64,000 nucleotides of DNA from Timema cristinae (Eukaryota; Arthropoda; Insecta; Phasmatodea; Timematidae), in the NCBI GenBank assembly GCA_039000515.1, contig JBCFYV010000012.1, positions 87,636,284-87,700,283 on the forward strand, read 5' to 3'. The position numbers and the translations under genes were made by a program. Below the pieces are notes generated by a model. It had not been told where the DNA came from, ran no database searches, and saw nothing but the letters and a program-made list of their open reading frames with translations. This document shows positions 34,464-45,222 of the stretch, piece by piece; position 1 is the first letter of the stretch, and every line of letters starts with the position of its first letter.

Positions 34464-35160
34464 TTTCATAACCATTATTTTCTTCAACAATACTAAAACT
34501 ATATTTGTTCAATACATTGTTATTTTTTTCCCTTTAAACTACTAAATATATTTAAATATAATTTATTTAATATATTAAATTTCATTCTTTAGCTCGTCAA
34601 AGATTGTAATATTATATGTCTGTTTCATTTTAATCAATTTTGTAACAATTAGTTTTATACGAACACGGATATCCCTAGGCAGGTACAGGGAAATGCATTT
34701 CTCTAAGGTTACATAAATAAGAATCAACATTGATCTCAACATATTTATTTTATTACTTCCTGGTACATATTTCTCGGTGCAAACTGATATGTTGTAAGTT
34801 ATATGTATTCTTCCATGTATTCATTTTACCCATCTTAGTTTCATCTTGTAACGATTTACCTTAAAGGATTTATTTGATAAGAATAGAGGATGTTTCTTAG
34901 CACTTATACCTAGTGGTCCTGGGATTAGAGGGTCTCGTGCAAGTTCTGAGCAATCGCCATTATTTTAATAAAATCCCTTAGTTTGGAAGTATTCTTAGTA
35001 AACCAATTAAGTTTTTATTAAAGCCATGACTTATTTTTTTAGAAAGAGCTTCAAACTTTGTCTTCATTAATTTTAATCCCTCCGGATCATAATCTAACAA
35101 AACCTGAACAAACAATAATGAATATGTTTACTTGCAAATGAATGGTACGACACAACTGTA
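34464..35160. other. AT-rich, nothing recognised
   Basis: AT-rich unique sequence before the (TA)n microsatellite. No feature supported. Confidence 0.35.
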
Positions 35161-35161
35161 G

Positions 35162-35162
<1 letters not shown>

Positions 35163-35226
<64 letters not shown>
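35163..35226. repeat. (TA)n(TG)n microsatellite
   Basis: About 24 TA units followed by a short TG run. The 75-codon minus-strand frame across it is an artefact. Confidence 0.95.
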
Positions 35227-35709
35227 TATTACAAAATATATTATGATTTGTGACAAAAAAATTATTCATCACTAAGTAACTTCTCCTTAAATTAACAAGT
35301 CTCTTAAAAACCAAGTATACAGTGCTATTTATTAATTGAAGCGCTCCTCAGATATTATATATTTTAAACAAATCGATAAGAGCTATTTTTGAAAAATGTG
35401 GAAATGTTCAAAAAGTCGGTCATCAGTAAACTAGCCTTAATCTTAGGTATACAATTAAAATTACAATTCCTCCGCGATCCATCACCATATCATATATCTA
35501 AATATTATGTTTGAACTAAATCCACCAAACCTTTAAATCTATAGCCCCACGCACAAACAAAATTAAAAACAGACCTTTTTTTAGTTTAGTTTTAAAACTT
35601 AATTATCAATCACTTGCGTTCAATAAGTAGGCCCTATCATTATTACATTAGCTTTAGTTATCTGAGAAAATTTGATACACTAAAATTTACTTTTTTTCAT
35701 TTTGGAACT

Positions 35710-35966
35710 ACCCACCTCGGTGGCGTAGTTAGCTAACGTGCTAGTTTCGTGTTGGGCTAGACTATCGAGGACGGGGAGATCGAGGTTCGAATCTCGCTCA
35801 GGTGAACTAGGGTGGTTTTCCTAAATGATTTTCCACTATCACTCTGCACAAATGTGGGTTCACTTCCTCTATATTCAACCTTCCTGATTCCTAACCCATT
35901 AATGCAATTATTACTTAGGCGTACAACCCGAACGGTTAGTAAGACGTGGTGCTAAATAAAAACATA
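35710..35966 (+). mobile_element. SINE family C, complete copy
   Basis: Head CCACCTCGGTGGCGTAGTTA, GCTAACGTGCTAGTTTCGTG, B box GAGGTTCGAATCTCGCTCAG, GTGAACTAGGGTGG, body GCACAAATGTGGGTTCACTT, CCTAACCCATTAATGCAATT and the shared tail ACCCGAACGGTTAGTAAGAC, GTGGTGCTAAATAA. Flanks resemble each other only weakly (GGAACTA and GGAGCTA). Confidence 0.9.
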
Positions 35967-36007
35967 ATATTCGGAGCTAGAAAAATATATAGGGTTACGT
36001 GGTTTAA

Positions 36008-36412
36008 ATATTAAGTTCATTAGGTTTGGTTTGCCGGTGACAGGGATTTTGGCGTTCAAATCCCGGCCGGGAATGTACCGATTTTTTATTTTTGATAAAT
36101 GGTTTATCCCTCTCTCCACACAAACGTGAAGTACATTTCCTCTTACCTTTCCCTCCTCCATCTCTACTTTTATTAGTAGTAGTAGCACCGCATCTTATTA
36201 ACTGTTCGGGTTCTACGCACTTACGCTAATGTGCAATGGTAGGGTGATTGTGAGATTAAATGGATGGACCTACAGTTTAACGTGGAATCCGAACCATGGT
36301 GGATGCCTGGCATTCTCCAAATTCACAAGTTGTGCTCCATCTCTACTACGCTAGCATAATAATGTATTATATGTGTAACACGAACTGGTATTGAAAAACA
36401 CGAAGAAAAAAC
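36008..36412 (+). mobile_element. SINE family A split by a family B insertion
   Basis: The left part (36008-36168) has GGTTTGCCGGTGACAGGG, B box GCGTTCAAATCCCGGCCGGG, AAATGGTTTATCCCTCTCTC and AAGTACATTTCCTCTTACC. The right part (36335-36412) continues after CTCCATCTCTACT with ATGTGTAACACGAACTGGTA and TTGAAAAACACGAAG. The 13-base word CTCCATCTCTACT is present at both break points (36156-36168 and 36335-36347). Confidence 0.85.
36169..36334 (-). mobile_element. SINE family B, 5'-truncated, nested
   Basis: Reverse of the family B 3' half: tail complement AGCACCGCATCTTATTAAC, TTCGGGTTCTACGCACTTAC, GCTAATGTGCAATGGTAGGG, GACCTACAGTTTAACGTGG, GCCTGGCATTCTCC, ending at ACAAGTTGTG. It lacks the first ~115 bp including the tRNA head. 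The perfect 13-bp target-site duplication on both sides and the 5' truncation show insertion by target-primed reverse transcription. Confidence 0.9.
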
Positions 36413-37309
36413 CCACTAAAGAAGCAGATTTTTCTCGGTTCCTGTGGATAAAGGGAAGAAGCCAGATTTTAAGTAAAACTTCAGGAAATCATTTTTAATT
36501 TTATCATTTTAATAATTTTTAAACTTGAGCGAGTCAATGAATGAGGTATCCTTTTTTGACTGATTTGGCTGTAGAAATTGTTAGGATTTTCTTTCATTTA
36601 TCTTTCTCTCCCGCTATCTATATTATTTCTCATTATTTATTCGAGAGTAAAATTCTTTTCTTTTTTTACTTTTTTCTTCTTTCAAAGTACAGGTTTAGGT
36701 AATTATAATTCGACCCATTTTTATTAGTAAAGAATCTAAAAGCCATGACTCCTTCAGGGCTTGCTTCAGGCGTCTTTTTAATTGCCCCTTAGAACATCAG
36801 TGTTCCGTGCGAAGGCGCCTTTGACGACCGAGATCGGACAGAAAACGTTTCAAAAAGAAATGTCATCGGGATCGCTATCGCAGGTATTTCTCTTGTTTAT
36901 GTGGATTAGCTCAGTGGATTGGTATAGAAAGGGGTAGGGGGGAGGGTGGTACTTCCGGTGCTGGTCTAAGTCTTTATGTTCGAAGACAGCGGGGGATCCC
37001 ATGAAGTATTGTTTCAGTTGATTACAGATCTATTTGCGGTGCCTTCCTTGACCGTGGTCGAGAGTGCTAAGACTCAAATCAATGTACAATTGGGCTAAAT
37101 AGCAAGCTCATATAGTTTGACATTTTAGAAAACAATTTAGATTAAAATAGTAAGAAGCGCTATAAAATTGGATTAGGTATGATTATAACAATTGAAGTTT
37201 GGAATAATTTAATTGACAAATAAAATGGGTGTATTTACCTATTTGTCCATTCAAATATTCCAAATTTAATTCAATTAATTTAATAATTCCTTATAAAAAC
37301 TCATGTATA
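36413..37309. other. unassigned; GC-rich patch
   Basis: GC-richer patch at 36735-36870 and an ETS-type word (GTACTTCCGGTGC) near 36950. No gene recognised. Confidence 0.3.
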
Positions 37310-37490
37310 GTAGTTTAGCTCGCTGGTGACGGGGAAGTTGGGATTTTGAATATCGAACTGATGCATTGATTTTTTTTTTCCTGAATGGTTCCCACTCTTC
37401 CTCCAAGCTAGAGCGGGTACATTTATTCTAAATTATACCCCTATAATTGTACATAGGAGGATAGCCCAGACGGGTGGCAAGAAGGACTAA
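37310..37490 (+). mobile_element. SINE family A, degenerate
   Basis: GCTGGTGACGGGGAAGTTGG, damaged B box (GAATATCGAACTGATGC), T run, AATGGTTCCCACTCTTCC, GCGGGTACATTTATTC and the tail GGATAGCCCAGACGGGTGGC. Confidence 0.75.
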
Positions 37491-37589
37491 TATTGTTTTC
37501 AACTAAACTCGGTATGATCATAACCAATTATGTGCAGCACTTTTGGGGGGTGGGGGTGGAGGGGGGTCAAGATGGTATATTTAATTATT

Positions 37590-37832
37590 TTTTCTAGCAC
37601 CGCGTATTTTTTTCCGTTCGGGTTGTATGCGTGGATGGGTACTAATTAGGCCTATTCTAATGTGCTACGGATCAGGAAGGATGAATTTAGAGGAAAAGTA
37701 CCTCCATTTTGCGTGAAGAAAGAGTGAAAAACCACCCTCAATATACGCGACATGAATTGAAACCTCGATATCTCCATCATCGGCCGTTCCAGTCTATTTC
37801 GAGAGTGATGCCTTAGACCATGCAGCCAATTA
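37590..37832 (-). mobile_element. SINE family A with family C-type tail
   Basis: TAGCACCGCGTATTTTTTTC and GTTCGGGTTGTATGCG (shared tail), GGAAAAGTACCTCCATTTTG, AACCACCCTCAATATACGCG, GAAACCTCGATATCTCCATC, AGAGTGATGCCTTAGACC and ATGCAGCC (A head). With the copy at 37310 it forms an inverted tail-to-tail pair about 100 bp apart. Confidence 0.8.
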
Positions 37833-39079
37833 ATCGGGTAAACTATAATCTAATTAATCATGTTTGATGATTAATACGTTAACATAAGTCACTCTTCATA
37901 GTCGACATGTTTTCTGTACACGATCTAGGACCGAAACATTGAAATCAGAATACAATTTATGTAAAGTTTGCACTGGGAGAAAATTAAAAGAATTTGGGCT
38001 TATTTTCGTACTCACGAGCCTAAACTATTTCACTAACCACATGTTATTCACCCATTATAACAATCATCCTACATTTACTTAACCAAATCCATATTTTTTG
38101 TCGATAAAAATGCATTTATCATAAACTATTGAAATACCTTGATACTTAAAGTTCTTGTTTGAAAAATGTCTGTACAATACGCATGCGCCATATTGCTTGA
38201 TACATTTTTGTTGTTTCATTTACTTTTGGAGCGCACTTTAACAAAGTTAAATTATTTAAGATAATATTACAATTTAAAAACATACCATTTCATGTTTCTA
38301 AAAAAACCAAACAACTTGATCAAAATATAAATTGTATGGTCTTGTCTTGTCTGCGGTAGCAGGATGAGTAGATATAGCCTTAATTGCACTAGGATTCTCC
38401 TGAAGAATGAATTAGATGCGTTAGTAAAGATAGAGAGAGACCCTCTCACCCCTTCAGATAACTTGAATCGGACGTTACATCGTGGTGCGGTTTACTGTAT
38501 TCTACTTTATCTGTGGGATTGAGACCATTGGAACTATTTTACCACATTAAAAAAATTAGCAATCATGAGAAATAATTATTCTAAAATGAATTATTTCCTT
38601 ATTCCAATTTTGCTGTTGTCCAATGAAAATGCAAAAACGCGCACCTTGATACATTTCTGTTTCGAGCGTATTCGTTTATTTAATATCCCGGGTAATCCGT
38701 CGGGAGATGGGCCTTCGGTGCTGGATGGTCTCTTCAAGATTCCTTGCTGTCGGCAGTTCTCAATCCCCCCCCATACCCCCCCCCAACAAACAAAAAGCAA
38801 TTAGCGGCTTCTAGAAACAGGAATCTAGCCAGGGAGGCTGTGAGCCCTGGGGTTAGGAGGTAAGATACAATCGATTGGCTTTTTATCAGTTTAATTGATG
38901 AATCCAATTACCAGCCTTTATTTGTTTTTCGTTGTATTTTTGTTCAAAGACTTGGTACAACGCTGGCGGTATTATGGATATTTTCTATTCCACCCCCACC
39001 CCTTTTTTTTCTTTCTCCTATCAAAAGAAAATATTGAGATCGTGAAAAAAGTCGGTCTCAATATTATGACGAGTCTTTA
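37833..39079. other. unassigned
   Basis: AT-rich. Overlapping frames on both strands at 38565-38804 have no recognised product and end in C runs. Nothing else seen. Confidence 0.35.
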
Positions 39080-40800
39080 CGTTTTTTGTTAACATAAAGC
39101 CAAAAAAGTGAATTATACCATTTTGTTTGTCCCAATATCTGTATGTACTTGTCCACGGATACTAAACGGTTTGATGGATTTTGTTCAAACTTGATATTTA
39201 GATTTTTCAGGGCTATACCTCGGGATTTTTTAAATTTTATTTTGACCCTTGCCCTCAAATTAAGGGTAATTTACTGATGAGTGATTTTTTTTAAATCCCA
39301 AATATTTTGAAAATGGCTCTAATAATTTTTTTTAAATGCATATTTTGGATTTATTTGGCACGACAAATACCATTGTATAATTGGTTTTGGGAAAAAAACT
39401 CGTTGGAGGGTAGTTAACAGATAGATATTTTGTGAAAATTTGAAAGATTTTTAAAACGGCTTTAACGATTTTATTCAAAATAAATATCTAGAGATTGTGT
39501 GGTGTGACAAATTGTATAATTGTTTTTGGGGTAAAACTCATTTGTGGGTAGTTTACTGATCACGGATTTTTCAAAAACTTGAAATATTTTACAAATGGCT
39601 CTAATGATTTGGTTCCAAATAGGTATCTTTGAAGTGTTCGACATAACAAATAACACTGTTTACCTGTTTTTTTTGGGTAAAAGATAATTTATGGGTAGTT
39701 TATAATAGTTGATTTTTCAATAACTTGATTGATTTTTATAACTTGAAATCTTTAAAAATGGCCCTAACGATTTGGTTCCAAATTGATATTTTGGAAATGT
39801 TGGACATGACAATAAAATTGCTTATTTTTGGGGTAAAAACTCATTTCTGGGTAGTTAACTGACTACTGTTTTTTTTTTTTTTCAAAACTAGAAAGATTGT
39901 AAAAATAGCCCTAATGATTTGGTTCCAAATGGATATCTTGTGAGTCTTTGACATGACCCTGTACAATTTGATTTGGATTTTAAAAAATACGATAAAAGGT
40001 CGTTTACTGATGAATGATTTTGGAAAATTCGAATAATTTTGAGAAATTCTAGAAATATTTCACTTAAAATGTATATCTGGGGAGTGTTTTACATGAACAT
40101 GACAAATACAGCTCTATAGTTGTTTTTGGGGGAAAATTCTGTTATGGGTAGTTTACTTATGACTTTTAGATTTGGTTTCAATTTTAATATTTAAAAAAGG
40201 CTTTAGCAATTTGGTTCAAAATGGGTATTTGCTAATTTGCTTGTATTATAAATAGTTACATAATTTTTTTCTAAAAAAAATTAATAGTAGTTAACCTATG
40301 ACTGATTTTTGTAAAATTTTATTAAAAAAAGCACTATTGATTTGTTTTGAAATTGATATTGGTGGGCTATTTTACATTATCAATAATAATATATCTTTAT
40401 TTATATACAATTAATTTAAGGGTAGTTTACTAACGACAAATTATAGAAAATTAGAGATTTTTTTCGGAAATTGACGTTGAAGACTGAATTTAAAATGGGA
40501 GTCTGGGAATAGCTTTAATGATAAATTAGAATACGTTTTTATTTTTATAAACTACAATTAATTTTAATGTCGTTTACATATAGTTTATTTTTGAAAACTT
40601 GAATTTTGTTAAATATATTTGAAAAATTTTTGTTTAAAATTTAGATATAAAGAGTGAGTATTATGATCAACAAGATAATGTACTTGTTTTTATGAGGAAC
40701 ATATATTTTATGGTAGTTTACTCAAAGCTTAATTTTGAAAATTATCTTCGAAGCCATAATACACATAATGAGAAAGTTTGTGCGATTGTGTCGTACCATT
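39080..40800. repeat. old ~145-bp tandem array, diverged
   Basis: The word GGGTAGTTTACTGAT (and variants) recurs near 39262, 39408, 39545, 39693, 39847, 39995, 40145, 40270, 40420, 40565 and 40710. It is followed by a TTTTTCAAAAACTTGAAA-like stretch, GGCTCTAATGATTTGGTTCC, ATATCTGGGGAGTGTTTGAC and ATGACAAATA. That makes about 12 monomers of about 145 bp, more regular at 39400-40000 and eroded towards 40800. The array is AT-rich and non-coding. Confidence 0.7.
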
Positions 40801-41404
40801 TATTTTTGTTATTTTTCTTTAAGCATAACTATCTGTAAACTTCTTTTCATTTAAGGTGTATTATAAGAAATCCGTATATGACCTGTGAATTAATTTGCTC
40901 GTTTAAAGTTAAGATGGGAATGTATGAAAGGTGAACTAAGGTCAGTATTTTTATAGCAAAACATTTTACTTTTTGTCGAAACAAATAAAATATTGCTTCA
41001 ATAGAAACTAAAGTTTAATTTTCTTCGTATGGTGATATCAACAGTTCTTGAATATCTCTCGTGATTACAGCGGCATTAGATGAGCAACTTTTAAAATTGA
41101 GAGAAAGTTTTCGTGAAATTCTAGGACACCCTTGACAGATATTAAAGAGACGTTGAGACCGTCATGTGAAGAAAATTAAACTCTTCTGTTTCTAATGGAG
41201 AATTATTTGGTTTATTTTGAACAAAAAGGTTTTAATATAAAAATTTCAAAAACACTGCCCTTAACTCGCATCTCCTAAATTCCTACCTTAAGACCCACTT
41301 CGTTGGTCGAATGATCTAAAGCTCAAGGTCTCAAACTCAAATTAGTCAAAGAGCCATATTCACAGATTCGAGGTGCGTGGTGGGGAACACACCCTATAGA
41401 AACA
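40801..41404. other. mostly nothing; short A-like head
   Basis: At 41290-41350 GTTGGTCGAATGATCTAAAG and GATTCGAGGTGCG resemble a broken family A head on the plus strand. The rest is AT-rich with no feature. Confidence 0.35.
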
Positions 41405-41648
41405 TGTTTTGGCGGCGCGTTTTAATAACCGTCCGGACTATAGTTCTACACATTTGATCATACGTTAAGTGATGAGGATCATTTAACTTAAAAGAAATGT
41501 AACCGCATTTAAGTGAAGGGAATATGTAACCACCATCTAGTAAAGAACACCCACTGTAATGGAATTCACTCCCTGATCTCCCCCCGATACTAGCAAAATA
41601 GACTAGACGAGCCTCCCTCACGTCTAATCCGCGTGCCTACCGATGCAG
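41405..41648 (-). mobile_element. SINE family A, full-length but diverged
   Basis: Plus-strand order: GGCGCGTTTTAATAACCGTC (tail), GATGAGGATCATTTAACTT, AAATGTAACCGCATTTAAG, GAACACCCACTGTAATGG, ATTCACTCCCTGATCTCCCC (damaged B box), GACTAGACGAGCCTCCCTCA and CGCGTGCCTACC (head). Confidence 0.7.
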
Positions 41649-41997
41649 GTCTATACTAGCTATTTTGTGCTATGTACTTAAAATCATTAATGTTTATTTA
41701 AGTTGGCATTTAAAATATATATTTATGTAATTTGGCGAAATTCTCGAAGCAATAGGCTTATCTATTAAATTATGTGAGTAAAAAGGTCAGTCAAGTATTT
41801 AAAGGGATAAAAATAAAATATAACACAGCTTGAAATTGTTTTTAAGTGTTTTTTTTTTTGTTATTTAGAACTATGTACACATTAAAATTATACTATTAAA
41901 TTATTTTATTTATGCATATGACTGCAGACCGGGTAGTAATATAAAAGTATTGTAAACAAGCGGGCCGGTCGCTTATGTCTCGCGGACCGTGAGTATG
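41649..41997. other. AT-rich, nothing recognised
   Basis: Unique AT-rich sequence between two SINE-rich stretches. Confidence 0.3.
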
Positions 41998-42145
41998 TGA
42001 ACACTGGTCTAAGGCGTCACTCTTGAAATATACTGGCTTGCCGATGATGGTGAGATCAGAGTTCTAATCTCGGTCGGACATACTGAAGTTGTTTTTTTAC
42101 CAAAAGTTACATGCCCCATTCACATGGGTGATGTTTCCATATTTA
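41998..42145 (+). mobile_element. SINE family A, 5' half
   Basis: GAACACTGGTCTAAGGCGTC, ACTCTTGAAATATACTGGC, GATCAGAGTTCTAATCTCGG, TCGGACATACTGAAGTTG, then CACATGGGTGATGTTTCC. The tail is missing. Confidence 0.75.
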
Positions 42146-42164
42146 TTTTTTATCACCTATTCTT

Positions 42165-42360
42165 ACTAAATGTTCAGGTTGTACGCATATATAATTAATA
42201 TAAGAGGATAGGGATGATGAATAACACATTTTAAAAGTAATGTGTCGCATTTGCGTGGAAGGTGAATGGGAAACAGTTTAGGAAAAACCACCCTCAGTAG
42301 ACCTGAACGGGATTCGAGCTCAGATGTTTCCGTCTTCAGCATAAATAATCTAATATGTGT
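42165..42360 (-). mobile_element. SINE family A, minus strand
   Basis: AAATGTTCAGGTTGTACGC (tail), GGATAGGGATGATGAATAAC, GTGTCGCATTTGCGTGGAAG, GTTTAGGAAAAACCACCCTC, AACGGGATTCGAGCTCAG. It forms an inverted pair with the plus-strand half copy ending 20 bp to the left. Confidence 0.8.
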
Positions 42361-42910
42361 ATGATCAACTATCATGACTACTATTATCAAAACAAGTAAC
42401 TATTAGTAAAACTCGTGCGTAATTTGCTACAAGGGCAGGCCATGGTTTTCAGCGTTGATTAACTACAAACGTATACGCAGAAGAAATGCAAATAGCTTTA
42501 AATTAGCAAATTGAACTGCGATTTCTTGGTTTTCTAAACTAAAGTAAAACAAAATATCTTAGTTTTGAAAAAAAATGTTTTAAGTAAGTAATTTTAATTA
42601 TTTTAATTTTAAAAATAAACAATATTCCAAAAGGATTTTTATTTTTGTTGGTAACATGAAAGATTCATAAAAGGAGGACGAAAATGATGGCCATGTTGTT
42701 GAGCGAGGAATATGTCGTAACTTTACCTTAATTTTTCAAATAGTAATTTGAAGCATATTTTAAGTGTTTTTTTTTTTTTTGCTGTCAACAATGGTAGCAT
42801 TCTACTATATTATTAGTGTAATTTGATAGGTATTGGTATTATTTATCAAAATTTACAGCTGAACATCACACGAATTAACGTACACATTTTTGAAAGTATA
42901 TCTAACTTTT
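42361..42910. other. AT-rich, nothing recognised
   Basis: AT-rich sequence with a T run near 42768. No feature supported. Confidence 0.35.
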
Positions 42911-42923
42911 TCTAGCTGTCAAA

Positions 42924-43177
42924 CCCGCCTCGGTGGCGTAGTTGGCTAACACGCTAGTCGTGTTGAGCCGGACTGCTGAGTACGGGGAGATCGAGGTTCG
43001 AATCTCGGTCGGGTGAACTGGGGGTAGTTTTTCCTAAATAGTTTTCCACTCTCCCTTCACGCAAATGCGGGTTCACCTCTTTTAATTCAACCTTCTCAAT
43101 TCCTAATCCATTAGCGTAATTAGTACTTAGGTGTATAACCCGAACGGATAGTAAGACGCGGTGCTAAATAATAATAA
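42924..43177 (+). mobile_element. SINE family C, complete, perfect TSD
   Basis: Head CCGCCTCGGTGGCGTAGTTG, GCTAACACGCTAGTCGTG, B box GAGGTTCGAATCTCGGTCGG, GTGAACTGGGGGTAG, body CACGCAAATGCGGGTTCACC, tail AACCCGAACGGATAGTAAGA, CGCGGTGCTAAATAATAAT. The 13-base TCTAGCTGTCAAA lies immediately before (42911-42923) and after (43178-43190), a perfect target-site duplication. The intact A and B boxes could still support Pol III transcription. One of the youngest insertions here. Confidence 0.95.
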
Positions 43178-43286
43178 TCTAGCTGTCAAATATGTCCATT
43201 CGTAAGAAAATTGATGTATACCTCGCTTGTTATTTTGTGATCCTTATCATAACTATTTACTCACAAGTTTATTTAATTAATCTAGT

Positions 43287-43577
43287 TAGGTCACCTGGTG
43301 GTCTAGGGGTAAGGTGTCAGACTTCTGTGTTGATGGTCCAGGGTTCAATCCTCGGTCCAGGCACAGATTTATCTGATTACCAAACCCTTCCTTCACCTTT
43401 GACAAGACATATATTAATCACAGCTTGTGAATGTGTGGAATGCCAGGCCTCTTCCGTAGTTTGGATCCCATGTTAAACTGTAGGTCCTACATTTCATCTC
43501 ACAATCACCCTACCATTACACATTAGCGTAAGTGCGTATAACCCGAACGGGTAGTAAGACGCGGTGCTAATAATAAT
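43287..43577 (+). mobile_element. SINE family B, complete, perfect TSD
   Basis: Head GGTCACCTGGTGGTCTAGGG, GTAAGGTGTCAGACTTCTGT, B box AGGGTTCAATCCTCGGTCC, body GCACAGATTTATCTGATTAC, CTGTAGGTCCTACATTTCAT, ACACATTAGCGTAAGTGCG and the shared tail AACCCGAACGGGTAGTAAGA, CGCGGTGCTAATAATAA. AATTAATCTAGT flanks both sides (43275-43286 and 43578-43589), a perfect 12-bp target-site duplication. It inserted about 110 bp from the complete C copy. Confidence 0.95.
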
Positions 43578-43589
43578 AATTAATCTAGT

Positions 43590-44065
43590 ACAAATTCTAT
43601 CGCTCGTGTGTATTGGTCATATTTTCAAGGACACATCTTTACACAGCTCCTCCTACTGATAGCCTCCAGGATAGAACTAAGGTTCCCGACCACCGACTCA
43701 ACTTGGCGATGAAGCTAAAGGGTCGGGATCTTCTCCCCTACTTACCTGCCATGTTTCCCAATCAATGCCGTCAGGTGATTAGTCCTACCCGATCCTTGAT
43801 CTTATCTCCAAAATCAACAAACTGCTGGTCTAGGTGATCTGTTTTATCGTTGGGGGGAGAGTGCTGATAGGTAGGCCACAGCCAGCCACTGTTTTCTGAG
43901 ATGATGAACGTCTCTTGCGCGGTGGTTCTGTAACACCCTAACATTTACCTCTCCCCCTGTTCATTTCCGGTCCGCGGTGCTGTACACCACCACCTACAAC
44001 TTTTCATCGCGCCCTGATACCTACCTACACAGGGGACCTAACTCATTTTTACCTCCCATTTCCCG
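43590..44065. other. unassigned, moderately GC-rich
   Basis: A 74-codon plus-strand frame (43613-43837) and C-rich stretches; no domain or splice context recognised. Confidence 0.3.
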
Positions 44066-44295
44066 TGCTCCGCGTCTTACTCTTACTACACATCCGCGTT
44101 TTTACATTGATAGGATAGGGATGAGGAAAGTAGAATTGAGAGGAAATGTGCCTGCATGCTTCTTGGAGAGAGAGAGAGAGTGGAAAATCGTTTAGGAAAA
44201 TCCTCATTAAACCCACTTATGGCCGAGATTCTAACCCCAACCTCCCCGTCACCGGTAAATCATATAAGGCTGGCATTTAGTCCACGTGCCCACTG
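44066..44295 (-). mobile_element. SINE family A with internal (GA)n
   Basis: GCTCCGCGTCTTACTCTTAC (tail), ATAGGATAGGGATGAGGAAA, GAGGAAATGTGCCTGCATGC, an expanded GAGAGAGAGAGAG run, ATCGTTTAGGAAAATCCTC, CCGAGATTCTAACCCCAACC, TCCCCGTCACCGG, GGCTGGCATTTAGTCCACG. The GA expansion arose from the usual GGAAGGAGAGTGG stretch. Confidence 0.8.
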
Positions 44296-45119
44296 ATACG
44301 GGTATGGCCATATTACATAATACTAATGGCGTGTCTGCTTTACATAAATCTGTAGCTCAGTTTACGGAAAGATTAGCCATTAGGCCTATTAATGTACCGT
44401 TGCTCAGGGGACGTCAGAATGGTCTGTTTGTGGAGGCTCTTTCCAAGTCCCTATGAAACAGGGGTGGACTCGCAGATTCCAAGTGGCACGGAACTTCAAA
44501 TATGATGGCCTTTGGCATGTTTTAGTATTTACTAATGAAGAAATGTTTTATTGTAAGCCAAAGGGGTGAGTTATTTGTTAATTTAATCCCGAGAACATTT
44601 CAGCTACATTATCGATTTATCAGTTTCTACTTTCTACTCACATGAGCAAAAATACCTATAAATACTTGGACAATAGCTGTTTGCCTTTCTTGATATATTT
44701 AAGTTTGTAAAAGGACTCTCCAATCGCTACTTGTGTAGATCACTAGACAGATGATTCTACGTTTGTCTTAAGTAATTGTTTATAAACAACACCAAGAAAC
44801 AACAAACGGGATGGTTTTACATTTAGTGCCATCGCATATCTTCACAAATGATGTATTTTGGGCAACCTCATACCTACTCGTCGGAACTTTCGATTAAAAT
44901 TTAACTGAAAAAAGATTAAATTTATTTATTTTAGTTTAAAGTACTTGTGGCAACCCAAATAAAACAGGCCCACTGGAATATCTCCCGGTGCCTTGGCGGC
45001 CCAGTCCACCCCTGCGATGAAAGTAAGGGATGATGACAGGTAATATGACGGGGTGATGCCAATTAATATTTGAACACAACTTAAGCCTAATTAACCAAAC
45101 CCCGGTGACCATGGGACTT
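44296..45119. other. unassigned; hAT-end-like words
   Basis: CTCAGGGGACGTCAG (44404) and AACAGGGGTGGACTCGCAG (about 44458) look like hAT termini, but I find no matching inverted partner. No gene recognised. Confidence 0.3.
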
Positions 45120-45129
45120 ATTCCCCTTT

Positions 45130-45222
45130 TGATAAAAAAAAATCCCCCATTACCAGTTGGAAATCGAACCAGGGACCTCTTGGTCATCAGCCGTGGGTTC
45201 TGACCACTATACAACTAGGCCT
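45130..45222 (-). mobile_element. tRNA-like SINE head
   Basis: On the minus strand CCTAGTTGTATAGTGGTCAG (A box) and GGTCCCTGGTTCGATTTCC (B box) with tRNA-like spacing. No closing acceptor stem; read as a SINE head, not a tRNA gene. The downstream body does not match another copy clearly. Confidence 0.5.

Noticed and set aside
35087..35314. 75-codon minus-strand frame
   Set aside because: Produced by the (TA)n microsatellite.
44404..44470. hAT element ends (CAGGGG words)
   Set aside because: Two same-orientation words with no inverted partner or octamer duplication found.
45130..45222. tRNA gene on the minus strand
   Set aside because: A and B boxes are good, but no acceptor stem closes and no convincing anticodon arm forms.
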